Source: Streptomyces profundus (GTDB lineage Bacteria > Actinomycetota > Actinomycetes > Streptomycetales > Streptomycetaceae). From it: a stretch of DNA of 64,000 bases. The notes under the pieces were generated by a model, which was not told where the DNA came from, did not search any database, and saw only the letters and a list, made by a program, of their open reading frames with translations. The position numbers were made by a program, and so were the translations under genes. The stretch is from positions 6,693,501 to 6,757,500 of the forward strand of contig NZ_CP082362.1 in the NCBI RefSeq assembly GCF_020740535.1, written 5' to 3'. Positions 50,860-59,213 of the stretch are shown here, in pieces. Positions within the stretch are counted from its first letter, which is position 1, and each line of letters starts with the position of its first letter.

Positions 50860-53289
50860 CTACCGGCGGCGCGCCAGGAACTCGCGGCCGGCCGTCATGG
50901 ACACCTCGACGGCGTCACTGCCGACGCGTCGGACGCGCGGCCGGGGGTGGGAGCCGTCCGCGGAGTCGAAGACGGACCGGCCGGGCGTGAACAGCCCGCC
51001 CCGCAGCCGTATGGAGGTGTTCCGGTCAGAGACGAACCTGGCCTCGGTGGGTTCGCCGTCCTCCCAGGAGAGCGACACGGTGTGTCCGCCTCGCCCTCTC
51101 AGTCCCTGGACGCTGCCCGTGGGCCAGGCGTCGGGGAGAGCCGGCAGGATGTGCAGCTCGCCGGCATGGCTCTGGAGCAGCATCTCGGCGATACCGCCCG
51201 TGGCCCCGAAGTTCCCGTCGATCTGGAACGGTGGATGCAGGTCGAACATGTTGGGCGCCAGTCTCTCCGGCGTGATCAGGTAGTCCACCAGGTCGTGGGC
51301 GCGGTTGCCGTCCTCCAGTCGGGCCCAGAAGTTGATCTTCCAGGCGAGGGACCAGCCGGTGCCGTCGTCGCCGCGGATCTCCAGGGTGCGGCGGGCCGCC
51401 TCGAAGAGTTCCGGGGTGCCCTCCCGGGTGATCTGGTTGCTGGGGTGGAGCCCGTAGAGATGGGAGACATGCCGGTGCGTCCGCTCCGGCTCGATCCAGT
51501 CCTCCATCCACTCCTGGATGTTGCCCCGGGAGCCGATACGCATCGGTGGCAGGCGGTCCCGAGCCGCCAGGACCTGGGCACGGAAGTCGCTGTCCACGCC
51601 CAGTTCCTCGCTGGCCAGGGCGACGCCGTTGAAGACGTCGACCAGGATCTGGTTGTCCATCGTGGGTCCGGCGCACACGCTGACCCCGTTGTGGTGTGCC
51701 AACTCCGGCGAGTTGGACGGGTTGGTGACGAGGAATCCCTCGTTCGGCTCCGCCACCAGGGTGTCCAGGAAGAACTCGGCGCACCCCCTGAGTGCGAGGT
51801 AGTTGGCGGCCAGGAAGTCCCGGTCCCCGGTGAAGAGGTAGTGGTCCCAGATCAGCGTGGACAACCAGGCGCCGCCTGTCTGCCACATGCCCCACAGCGC
51901 GCCGTCCACGACCGAGGTACCCCGCCACGCGTCGGTGTTGTGGTGGGTGACCCAGCCGCCCGCCCCGTACTGCGCCTGAGCGGTGCGGGCGCCGCTGACG
52001 GTGAGGTCGTCGATCAGCCCGAAGACGGGCTCGAAGCACTCCGACAGGTTGGTGGTGTCCGCGGGCCAGTAGTTCATCGGAAGGTTGGCGTTGATGGTGT
52101 ACTTGGAGTCCCACGGGGGCTGCATCAGGTCGTTCCACACGCCCTGGAGGTTCGCCGGCTGGGTGCCGGGCCTGGAGGACGAGATCAGCAGGTACCGGCC
52201 GTACTGGAAGAGCAGCGCGGAAAGTTGGGGATCGTCCGTGTCGGCGTGCCGGGCGATCCGCACGTCCGTGGGTTGGTCGGCCGCGTCGGTGCGGCCCAGG
52301 TCGATGCTGGTGCGACCGAACAGCTCCTGGTAGTCGGCCACATGACGCTCGCGCAGTTGCGCGTGCGAGGACTCCGCGGCGGCGTTGAGGTGCGCCCAGG
52401 CGATGCCGGAATAGTCGCCGTCCACGTTCTGGAAGTCGACATAACTGGAACCGATGGAGATCAACAGGGTCACGCTGTTCGCACCCTGGACGGTCAGTGT
52501 CCCGCCGGTGCTGGAGACCTGGCCCCCCTCGGCGACCGCGTGGGCCAGGGCGAGGAAGCGCACCGATCCGGCGACGCCCTCCTGGTCGGCGGAGATCCCC
52601 TCCAGCGCCACGGTGGTGGTGTTGGGGCTGGAGACGTCGGAGCGCTGCGGTGAGTCGAACCGGGCGGTGAACGAGATCGCTTCGGCGGCATCCGACGTCA
52701 GGCGCATGACAATCACCTGGTCGGGCGCGCTCGCCAGGGTCTCCCGCTGGTGTCGCACCCCGTCGACGACGAACGTGGTGGAGGCGGTGGCCGTGGTCAG
52801 GTCCAGCCTCCGGTGATACTCCGTCACCTCGCCCGCGGCCTCGAAGTCGATGAGGAGATCGCCGACGGGCTGGTAGGCGAGTTGGCCCGGGGGATCGCCC
52901 ATCATCGCCTCGTCGACCAGGCTCTGAGCCGCACCCCAGTCGTCGGCGAAGACCAGGCGCTGGATCTCCGCGAGTTGCTCGGCGCCACGCGGGTTGGCGG
53001 AGTCATAGGGGCCGCCCGCCCAGACGGTGTCCTCGTTGAGCTGGATCACCTCGTCGGAGACGTTGCCGAACACCATGGCGCCCATCCGGCCGTTGCCGAG
53101 GGGGAGGGCACGCAGCCAGTCGGCGCCGGCCCCCGCGTCGTACCAGAGGGCGAGGTCGTCGGCGGCGCGGACCGCCGCCGGGGGCTGGCTCGCCGCGCGG
53201 GCGGTCGCGGTCCAGTGGAACGGCAGGAGAGCGCCGCCGGTACCGGCGGCGCCGGCCATCAGGACATTTCTGCGGGGAAGGTGGGGCAT
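50860..53289 (-). CDS. GH95 alpha-L-fucosidase, Tat-exported
   Basis: 809 residues, full length for GH95 inverting alpha-1,2-L-fucosidases/galactosidases. Twin-arginine signal LPRRNVLMAGAAGTGGALLPF. The N-terminal beta domain has LPLGNGRMGAMVFG and IQLNEDTVWAGGPYD; the (alpha/alpha)6 barrel has NLQGVWNDLMQPPWDSKYTI, NLPMNYWPA, and RHVSHLYGLHPSNQIT, with C-terminal PFQIDGNFGATGGIAEMLLQS. All are family signatures around the active site. GGAGG precedes ATG 53289. Its promoter contains a GntR-type site; the product fucose would feed the divergent L-fuconate dehydratase. Confidence 0.92.
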   Translation of the reverse strand: MPHLPRRNVLMAGAAGTGGALLPFHWTATARAASQPPAAVRAADDLALWYDAGAGADWLRALPLGNGRMGAMVFGNVSDEVIQLNEDTVWAGGPYDSANPRGAEQLAEIQRLVFADDWGAAQSLVDEAMMGDPPGQLAYQPVGDLLIDFEAAGEVTEYHRRLDLTTATASTTFVVDGVRHQRETLASAPDQVIVMRLTSDAAEAISFTARFDSPQRSDVSSPNTTTVALEGISADQEGVAGSVRFLALAHAVAEGGQVSSTGGTLTVQGANSVTLLISIGSSYVDFQNVDGDYSGIAWAHLNAAAESSHAQLRERHVADYQELFGRTSIDLGRTDAADQPTDVRIARHADTDDPQLSALLFQYGRYLLISSSRPGTQPANLQGVWNDLMQPPWDSKYTINANLPMNYWPADTTNLSECFEPVFGLIDDLTVSGARTAQAQYGAGGWVTHHNTDAWRGTSVVDGALWGMWQTGGAWLSTLIWDHYLFTGDRDFLAANYLALRGCAEFFLDTLVAEPNEGFLVTNPSNSPELAHHNGVSVCAGPTMDNQILVDVFNGVALASEELGVDSDFRAQVLAARDRLPPMRIGSRGNIQEWMEDWIEPERTHRHVSHLYGLHPSNQITREGTPELFEAARRTLEIRGDDGTGWSLAWKINFWARLEDGNRAHDLVDYLITPERLAPNMFDLHPPFQIDGNFGATGGIAEMLLQSHAGELHILPALPDAWPTGSVQGLRGRGGHTVSLSWEDGEPTEARFVSDRNTSIRLRGGLFTPGRSVFDSADGSHPRPRVRRVGSDAVEVSMTAGREFLARRR

Positions 53290-53390
53290 CTCGGTCCTCC
53301 AGGGACTGTTGACGTCGCGGGCGGCTCGTGCCCTGCCCGCCGCCGGCACGCGCGAGGCGGAGGCGGAGGGGGTGCCGGGGGATCGCTGTG

Positions 53391-53420
53391 AACCTACAAA
53401 CATTCGATGTATTCAGTCAA
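53391..53420 (-). promoter_or_regulatory. GH95 promoter with GntR-type operator in the spacer
   Basis: On the minus strand TTGACT (53420-53415) and TAGGTT (53396-53391) are separated by 18 bases. The spacer is almost filled by AAACATTCGATGTAT (53398-53412), one of six related sites in this locus. Confidence 0.7.
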
Positions 53421-53421
53421 C

Positions 53422-53453
53422 GGGTGTGCGCCATGACGGGTGTGCGCCATGAC
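53422..53453. repeat. Perfect 16-bp tandem duplication
   Basis: GGGTGTGCGCCATGAC occurs twice back to back at 53422-53437 and 53438-53453, just upstream of the GH95 -35 element. Recent slippage or a tandem protein site are both possible. Confidence 0.6.
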
Positions 53454-53625
53454 GGGTGGAGGCTCAGCCACAGGGCCTGTGGTGGGTCCGTCGCTCTCGC
53501 GCGGGGCGCGGCGCGGAAACTCGCTGTCCGCAGGTGGTTCGTGTCCCCGTCACGAACGGGGAGCCGGCGGGGTGGGCCCGTCGGACGCCGGCGATCTCCC
53601 CGGCGTCCGATGGCGGGACGATTCG

Positions 53626-53673
53626 TTGACGCTCCGGAAACGCGTCGCCTAGACTCCGAGTCATCCGATCTTT
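53626..53673 (+). promoter_or_regulatory. L-fuconate dehydratase promoter with GntR-type site at the start point
   Basis: TTGACG (53626-53631), 18-base spacer, TAGACT (53650-53655): a near-consensus promoter. AGTCATCCGATCTTT (53659-53673) covers the expected start point and matches the fucose-locus operator at 10 of 14 positions. Confidence 0.62.
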
Positions 53674-53694
53674 GTTCCGCTGGAGACGAGTTCC

Positions 53695-55065
53695 ATGCCG
53701 CAGATCACTGCTGTGACTGTCGAGGATGTCCGCTTCCCCACCTCTCTCACCGCGGACGGCTCCGACGCCATGAACAAGGACGGCGACTACTCGGCCTCCT
53801 ATGTCGTCCTGCACACCGACGCGACGGCTCCGGACGGGAGCCCGCTGGCCGGCCACGGGCTCACGTTCACCATCGGACGGGGGAACGACATCGTCGTGGC
53901 CGCCGCCCGCCAGCAGGCCGAGCGGTTGGTCGGCAGGGATGTGTCCGCGATGGCGGCGGATATGGGGGAGGTGTACCGCTTTCTGACCTCCGACTCCCAG
54001 CTGAGGTGGCTCGGCCCTGAGAAGGGCGTCGTGCACCTGTCGCTGGCAGCGGTCATGAACGCGGCCTGGGATCTGGTGGCACGCAGGGCCGGCCTGCCGC
54101 TGTGGCAGCTGCTCGTGGAGTCGTCCCCCGAGGAGCTGGTGCGGATCGCGGACCTCCGTTATCTGTCGGATGTGCTGACGCCTGATGAGGCGTTGGAGAT
54201 CCTCCGTGCCAAGGAGAGCACCAGGGGGAAACGCGTCGCCGAGCTGCGGCGCACGGGGTACCCGGCCTACACGACGTCCGCCGGGTGGCTCGGTTACACG
54301 GACGACAAGCTGTCCCGGCTGTGCCGGGAGGCGGTGGCGTCGGGGTACGGCCATGTCAAGCTCAAGGTGGGCGGTGACCTTGAGGACGATATCCGCCGCT
54401 GCTCGATCGCTCGCGAGATCCTCGGTCCCGACCGCCATCTGATGATCGACGCCAACCAGGTGTGGGATGTCGACGAGGCCATCCGGTGGGTTCGGGAGTT
54501 GGCCAGGTTCGACCCGCTGTGGATCGAGGAGCCCACCAGCCCGGACGACGTGCTCGGTCACGCGGCGGTGCGCCGGGCCGTGGCCCCGGTCGGGGTCGCG
54601 ACGGGGGAGCACTGCCACAACCGGGTGATGTTCAAGCAGCTTTTCCAGGCGGGGGCCATCGACTTCTGCCAGCTGGACACCGGACGCCTGGCCAGCGTCA
54701 ACGAGATCGTCGCCGTGCTGCTGATGGCCGCCAAGTTCGGTGTACCGGTCTGCCCCCACGCCGGCGGTGTGGGGCTGTGCGAGATGGTGCAGCACATCTC
54801 CGTCCTCGACTACGTGGCGATCTCCGGAGATCTCACCGGGCGGGTGACGGAGTTCGTCGACCATCTCCACGAGCACTTCACCGACCCGCCGGTGGTGACG
54901 GACGCCGGTGGTGGCAGCGGATACGTGCTCCCCACCGCCCCCGGCTACTCGACCAGGATGCGGAGCGCCTCGGTCGACCAGTACCGTTTCCCCCACGGTC
55001 ACTACTGGACCTCGGCCAGCGGCGACGGTGGACGGAGCAGGGCGATACCGGCGACGCCGCTCTGA
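53695..55065 (+). CDS. fucD: L-fuconate dehydratase (enolase superfamily, FucD/ENOSF1 type)
   Basis: 456 residues. Mandelate-racemase-like member of the enolase superfamily: the N-terminal cap has MNKDGDYSASYVVLHTD and FTIGRGNDIVVAAA, which distinguish FucD; the barrel has GYPAYTTSAGWLGYTDDK, HVKLKVGG (KxK acid/base), metal ligands in MIDANQVWD, WIEEPTSPDD and GEHCHNR, and the catalytic histidine in CPHAGGVGL. It dehydrates L-fuconate to 2-keto-3-deoxy-L-fuconate in oxidative fucose degradation. It forms an operon with the GntR gene 38 bp downstream and is divergent from the GH95 fucosidase. Confidence 0.92.
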   Translation: MPQITAVTVEDVRFPTSLTADGSDAMNKDGDYSASYVVLHTDATAPDGSPLAGHGLTFTIGRGNDIVVAAARQQAERLVGRDVSAMAADMGEVYRFLTSDSQLRWLGPEKGVVHLSLAAVMNAAWDLVARRAGLPLWQLLVESSPEELVRIADLRYLSDVLTPDEALEILRAKESTRGKRVAELRRTGYPAYTTSAGWLGYTDDKLSRLCREAVASGYGHVKLKVGGDLEDDIRRCSIAREILGPDRHLMIDANQVWDVDEAIRWVRELARFDPLWIEEPTSPDDVLGHAAVRRAVAPVGVATGEHCHNRVMFKQLFQAGAIDFCQLDTGRLASVNEIVAVLLMAAKFGVPVCPHAGGVGLCEMVQHISVLDYVAISGDLTGRVTEFVDHLHEHFTDPPVVTDAGGGSGYVLPTAPGYSTRMRSASVDQYRFPHGHYWTSASGDGGRSRAIPATPL

Positions 55066-55103
55066 GGAGTGACACTGGCCTGGAGTGAGGACGCAGATCG
55101 GTC

Positions 55104-55880
55104 ATGTCCCGCGCGGACGAAGTGGTAGACGGCATCAAGCGGATGATCCTCGACGGGGTCTTCCGTCCGGGGGACCGCCTCCCGGTCGAGAAGGAGCTGG
55201 CCGAGACGCTCGGGGTCTCCCGGGGGTCGCTGAGGGAGGGCATCTCGGCGCTGTCGATCCTCGGGATCGTCAGCACCCGTCAGGGCGACGGCACCTATGT
55301 CACCAACCTCGACGCGGCCCGCCTGATGTCACCGATGGGGTTCCTGGCCGATCTCCAGGGAAAGGGCGACATCGGGAACATCCACCAGATTCGCCGGCTG
55401 CTGGAGTGCGAGGCCGCACGGCTCGCCGCCCCCAGGATCACCGAGTTGGCGCTCGCCCAGGCGAGAGGGCTGCTCGACGAGTGTGCCGATATTCTCGACC
55501 AGCCGGGGCCACCGGATCATCAGCGGCTGATCGAGGCCGACATCGCCTTCCACCGCATCATCGCCGTGCACACCGGCAACCCCGTGCTCGCGGGCCTCAT
55601 CGAGGCGTTCGCCGGGCGCACCGTGCGGGGGCGGCTCTGGCGCAGCCTGCACGAGGAGGGGGCCGACCAGCGGACCCACCACGAGCATGTGGAGATCCTG
55701 CGGGCCCTGATCGCCCGCGACGGCGAACGGGCTCAGATCCGCATGGCCGCTCACCTGTTGGGGGTGGAGGAGTCCCTCTACCGGGACCCACCCGAGAACG
55801 CCGGCCCCTCGGCGGGGCCGGAGAGCACATCCGCCCTCGACAGCCAGCCCTCCACCGCCGCGTTCTCCACCCGGGGATGA
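55104..55880 (+). CDS. FadR-subfamily GntR regulator, probable repressor of the fucose regulon
   Basis: 258 residues. GntR winged helix at 5-75 (IKRMILDGVFRPGDRLPVEKELAETLGVSRGSLREGISALSILGIVSTRQGDGTYVT) and an FCD ligand domain (RRLLECEAARLAAPRI; EADIAFHRIIAVHTGNPVLAGLIEAF; HHEHVEILRALIARDG) with Asp/His residues that bind a metal and a carboxylate effector. A sugar acid such as L-fuconate or 2-keto-3-deoxy-fuconate is a plausible effector. The C-terminal 35 residues are a low-complexity tail. Six related dyads in promoters of this locus are the expected targets. Confidence 0.88.
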   Translation: MSRADEVVDGIKRMILDGVFRPGDRLPVEKELAETLGVSRGSLREGISALSILGIVSTRQGDGTYVTNLDAARLMSPMGFLADLQGKGDIGNIHQIRRLLECEAARLAAPRITELALAQARGLLDECADILDQPGPPDHQRLIEADIAFHRIIAVHTGNPVLAGLIEAFAGRTVRGRLWRSLHEEGADQRTHHEHVEILRALIARDGERAQIRMAAHLLGVEESLYRDPPENAGPSAGPESTSALDSQPSTAAFSTRG

Positions 55881-55924
55881 GGGGCCGGCCTCCTTCTTGT
55901 GAGAGTCCCCCTCCTGTGAGAGTC

Positions 55925-55948
55925 CCCCTGCCAACTCCGTGGCAGGGG
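55925..55948. terminator. Terminator between the GntR gene and the ABC transporter operon
   Basis: CCCCTGCCA (55925-55933), ACTCCG loop, TGGCAGGGG (55940-55948): a perfect 9-bp stem between convergent genes. Just upstream TGTGAGAGTCCCCCT occurs twice (about 55899 and 55914). Confidence 0.6.
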
Positions 55949-55953
55949 TTCGC

Positions 55954-56778
55954 TCAGTCGTCGTTCTCGTCCTCGTAGGTCATGGCCCCCGTCATCGCCG
56001 CCACCAGATCGTCGGTGGTGACCTCCGAGGCGCGGAAGCGGGCGGCGCGTCTGCCCAGGCGGAGCACCTCGACGCGGTCGGCCACCTCCAGCACCTGGGG
56101 CATGTTGTGGCTGACGAGGACCACCGACATTCCCGCGTCGCGCGCCCGCCGCACGACGTCCAGGACGCGCTCCGTCTGGACCACTCCGAGGGCGGCTGTG
56201 GGCTCGTCCAGGATGACCACGTTCGTGGCCCAGATGATGGCACGGGCCACCGCCACGCTCTGCCGCTGTCCGCCGGACAGCATGGAGATGGGGGTGGTGA
56301 CGCGCGGGATGCGCACCCCGAGTTGTTTCAGGGCCTCGGCGGCTCCGCGCCGCATGGCGCCCTTGTCGAGCAGACCGAGGCGACCGAGCACGCCGTCCCG
56401 GATGATCTCGCGGCCCAGATACAGATTGGACGCGACACTGAGGTCGTCGGCCACGGCGAGATCCTGGTACACCGTCTCGACGCCGTGCCGGCGCGCGTCC
56501 AGCGGCGAGCTGAACCGTACCGATCGGCCCCCGACGCGCAGTTCGCCGCCGTCCGGCGGGTGGACTCCCGAGAGCGTCTTGACGAGTGTGCTCTTTCCCG
56601 CGCCGTTGTCCCCGATGAGCGCGACCACCTCGGCCTTGTCCACGGTCAGGTTGGCGCCCCTCAGGGCCTCGACATGACCGAAGCGCTTGACGATGCCGCG
56701 GGCCTCCAGCACCGGCCCGTCTCCGGTGGCCGCCGATTCGGGCACCGGGCGCGTCGCTGGTTCGCCTCCGATGTTCAT
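55954..56778 (-). CDS. Sugar ABC transporter ATPase, single-domain FrcA type
   Basis: 274 residues, one ABC domain as in FrcA rather than the fused double domain of RbsA. Walker [33 protein letters not shown], signature LSGGQRQSVAVARAI, Walker B VVILDEPTAALGV, VSHNM. It follows the binding-protein gene directly (the two genes abut at 56778/56779). It energises import of a monosaccharide, probably L-fucose given the regulon and neighbours. Confidence 0.9.
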   Translation of the reverse strand: MNIGGEPATRPVPESAATGDGPVLEARGIVKRFGHVEALRGANLTVDKAEVVALIGDNGAGKSTLVKTLSGVHPPDGGELRVGGRSVRFSSPLDARRHGVETVYQDLAVADDLSVASNLYLGREIIRDGVLGRLGLLDKGAMRRGAAEALKQLGVRIPRVTTPISMLSGGQRQSVAVARAIIWATNVVILDEPTAALGVVQTERVLDVVRRARDAGMSVVLVSHNMPQVLEVADRVEVLRLGRRAARFRASEVTTDDLVAAMTGAMTYEDENDD

Positions 56779-57840
56779 TCAGTCCACCGGGGGGTTGTCA
56801 CAGCTGGGCTCAAGCACGGCGGTGGCCTCCTCGGAGTCGAGGTTCTCCTGGGTGAGGAACGTGACTCCGGTGTCCGCCGATGCCAGCTCCGCCCCTTCTC
56901 GCAGATGATCCACCATGGCACTCACGCCCGCATAGCCCATGCGGAACGGGTTCTGCACGACGAGTGCGGATATCTGGCCGCTGCGAAGCCCCGCGATCTC
57001 GTCGGGAGCGGCGTCCCAGCCGATGATCACGATCTCACCCGACTTGCCGGCGGCTTCGACGGCCTGTGCCGCGCCCAGCACGCTGGGCTCGTTGGCCGCG
57101 AAGATGCCCGCCAGGTCCGGGTTGGCGGACAGGATGTCCTCGGTCACCCGCCGGGCCTCGTTGACGTCGCTGTGGCTGGGCTGCTGGCCCACGAGGGTCA
57201 GGTTCTCGTGCTGCTCCAGGCCCGCGGTGAAGCCGTCCACCCGCTCGGTGTTGGTCTGTGAGCCGGGCTGGAACTCGATCAGCGCCACCTCGTGATCTCC
57301 CTCGCCCAGCTCCTCGGCGAGCAGGTTCGCCGCCTCCGTCGCGGCGTTCTGGTTGTCGGTGGCGAACAGCGGGACCTCGTCGGGCTGTGGGTCCGTGCCG
57401 GAGTCGATCATCGCCACCGGGATGCCGGCGTTGAGCGCCTGCCGCGTGGCGGGGGTCAGTGCGGCGGAGTCGGTCGCCGCGTAGACGATACCGTCCATAT
57501 CGCGGGTGACGAAGTTCTGGATCAGGTTGACCTGACCCTCGACGTCCGTCTCGGCGGTGACCCCGTCCCAGCTGACGGAGACGTCGCCCGCCTCCTCGGC
57601 GGCGCACTCGGCGCCGGCGCGCACGGTGTTCCAGAACTCGTGTCCGACGGCCTTGGGGACCACGGCCAGTTCGAGTGGACCGTCCTGCGGGCTGTCGCCG
57701 CCGTCCGAGTCACCCCCGCCGTCGCTGTCCCGTACCTCGACGCCGCCACAGGCGGTCAGCAGGGTGCCGGTGAGAGCGAGAGCGAGAAGAGATCGGGCCG
57801 GCGCGCCGACGTTCGCGCGTCGGGAAGCTCTGAATGTCAT
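56779..57840 (-). CDS. Sugar-binding lipoprotein of the RbsB type
   Basis: 353 residues. Signal LLALALTGTLLTACGG with lipobox LTAC, a Gly/Asp/Ser linker, then a type I periplasmic-binding fold (LELAVVPKAVGHEFWNTVRAGAECAA; MDGIVYAATDSAALTPA; GIPVAMIDSGTD; ALIEFQPGSQTNTERVDGF). These match ribose/xylose/fucose-binding relatives. Middle gene of the permease-binding protein-ATPase operon. Confidence 0.88.
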   Translation of the reverse strand: MTFRASRRANVGAPARSLLALALTGTLLTACGGVEVRDSDGGGDSDGGDSPQDGPLELAVVPKAVGHEFWNTVRAGAECAAEEAGDVSVSWDGVTAETDVEGQVNLIQNFVTRDMDGIVYAATDSAALTPATRQALNAGIPVAMIDSGTDPQPDEVPLFATDNQNAATEAANLLAEELGEGDHEVALIEFQPGSQTNTERVDGFTAGLEQHENLTLVGQQPSHSDVNEARRVTEDILSANPDLAGIFAANEPSVLGAAQAVEAAGKSGEIVIIGWDAAPDEIAGLRSGQISALVVQNPFRMGYAGVSAMVDHLREGAELASADTGVTFLTQENLDSEEATAVLEPSCDNPPVD

Positions 57841-57877
57841 GTTCTCTGTCCTTTCCGGGGGGTGCGGGTCGGGCGCC

Positions 57878-58897
57878 TCAACTTCGTGACTGGGCGCGGC
57901 GTCTGCGGTACTGGTCGAAGTAGACGGCGGCCCAGATGATCACGCCGACGATCACCTGCTGGTAGTGGATGCTGATGTCCAGGAGCACGGCTCCGTTGCG
58001 CACCAGAGCGATGAGGAACGCCCCGATCAGCGTGCCGATGACGCGGCCCTGACCGCCGAAGAGGCTCGCCCCGCCGATGACGGCCGCCGCGATGACGTCG
58101 AGTTCGAGCGCGATGCCGTAGTTCGGCTGTCCCGAGTTCACCCGGGACGCCGCGATCATCCCGCCCAGCCCGACCAGCATGCCGGCCAGCACGTAGATCG
58201 ACGTGAGATGACGGCCGACCCTGATGCCGGATCGGCGGGCCGCCTCCAGGTTCGACCCGACGGCGTAGGTGTACTGGCCGAAGCGGGTCTGGGACAGGAG
58301 GAACGCGGCACCCACGGCCACGACCGCCGTGATGACCACGGCGAACGGGAGCCCGAGGAACTCGCCGTTGCCCAGGAGTTGGAAGGACTCCTGCAGGCCG
58401 TAGACGCCGACCGCACCGGTGACGATGAAGACCAGGCCGCGGGCAACCGACATGGTGCCCAGGGTCGCGATGAACGGCGGCACGTGCGCCACGGTGACCA
58501 GCAGACCGTTGAGCAGGCCGGCGAGGGCACCCACCGCGATGGCGACCGCCGTGGCGGCCCAGAGCGAGAATCCCAGGTCCCGGACGACCATGGCACCGAT
58601 CACACCGGCGAGTGCGGCCACCGATCCCACCGAGAGGTCGATTCCCTTGGTGATGATCACCATCGTCTGAGCGGTCGCTATCACCGCGATCACAGCGGTC
58701 TGTGCGCCGATGTTGAAGAGGTTGTCCGCCGTGAGGAAGTGCGGACTGGCGAAGCTCAGCACAATGAAGAGGAGCACGAGAGCGCTGGCAGCGGTGAACT
58801 CCGAGACGGCGTGGGAGATTCTCTCCCGAAGCCATCCCGTCGGGCTTCCCCGCTCGTCGGGGGGCTGATCAGCGGGTGTCTGCGCTGCGGTTGTCAT
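57878..58897 (-). CDS. Sugar ABC transporter permease of the RbsC type
   Basis: 339 residues, about 9-10 membrane helices. Motifs TAQTMVIITKGIDLSVGSVAALAGV, IATLGTMSVARGLVFIVTG, RFGQYTYAVGSNLEAARRSGIRVGRH (EAA loop) and AAAVIGGASLFGGQGRVIGTLIGAFLI are those of RbsC. First gene of the operon. Two copies of the fucose-locus operator lie upstream, one just after the predicted transcription start. Confidence 0.9.
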   Translation of the reverse strand: MTTAAQTPADQPPDERGSPTGWLRERISHAVSEFTAASALVLLFIVLSFASPHFLTADNLFNIGAQTAVIAVIATAQTMVIITKGIDLSVGSVAALAGVIGAMVVRDLGFSLWAATAVAIAVGALAGLLNGLLVTVAHVPPFIATLGTMSVARGLVFIVTGAVGVYGLQESFQLLGNGEFLGLPFAVVITAVVAVGAAFLLSQTRFGQYTYAVGSNLEAARRSGIRVGRHLTSIYVLAGMLVGLGGMIAASRVNSGQPNYGIALELDVIAAAVIGGASLFGGQGRVIGTLIGAFLIALVRNGAVLLDISIHYQQVIVGVIIWAAVYFDQYRRRRAQSRS

Positions 58898-58995
58898 GGC
58901 CGAACCTGGTCCTTCCCCAACCTCATCGGGTGCGCCGGCAGCGAGCCGCCGCGTGCCGGCGGAACGTCAGCTGCTCCGCCCGCCGGAGACGGGCA

Positions 58996-59054
58996 ATAGA
59001 TATGATGTTTCGCTCGGACATGCGTACCCTGCCATGTCGCATCACCACTGCCAA
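58996..59054 (-). promoter_or_regulatory. Transporter operon promoter with GntR-type site
   Basis: Minus-strand TTGGCA (59054-59049), 17-base spacer, CAGGGT (59031-59026). The site AAACATCATATCTAT (minus strand, 59010-58996) lies just past the expected start. A second copy, ATACATCCAATCAAT (59102-59116), lies about 50 bp upstream of the -35. Confidence 0.55.
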
Positions 59055-59101
59055 GGCGCCTGCCTGGCATTTCTTGGTCGCTGCCCGGGCTTGAGCATGA
59101 G

Positions 59102-59116
59102 ATACATCCAATCAAT
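59102..59116. promoter_or_regulatory. Upstream GntR-type operator of the transporter operon
   Basis: ATACATCCAATCAAT matches the left arm ATACATC perfectly and the right arm weakly. Paired with the downstream copy at 58996 it could permit looping (106 bp between starts). Confidence 0.5.
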
Positions 59117-59136
59117 GGTGAGACCTTGCCGGCGGT

Positions 59137-59161
59137 GCGCGCCGGTTTGCCTCCGGCGCGC
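59137..59161. terminator. Terminator downstream of the larA pseudogene
   Basis: GCGCGCCGG (59137-59145), TTTGCCT loop, CCGGCGCGC (59153-59161), 9 bp, downstream of the minus-strand larA remnant. Confidence 0.55.
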
Positions 59162-59213
59162 GTGGGTTCGTCGTGAGCGGGTGGGGCGCGGCGGCCGTCG
59201 ATCGCCGCTCGGG

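Noticed and set aside
53464..55002. 512-codon minus-strand frame opposite fucD
   Set aside because: No recognisable domains; fucD carries all enolase-superfamily motifs in the opposite strand.
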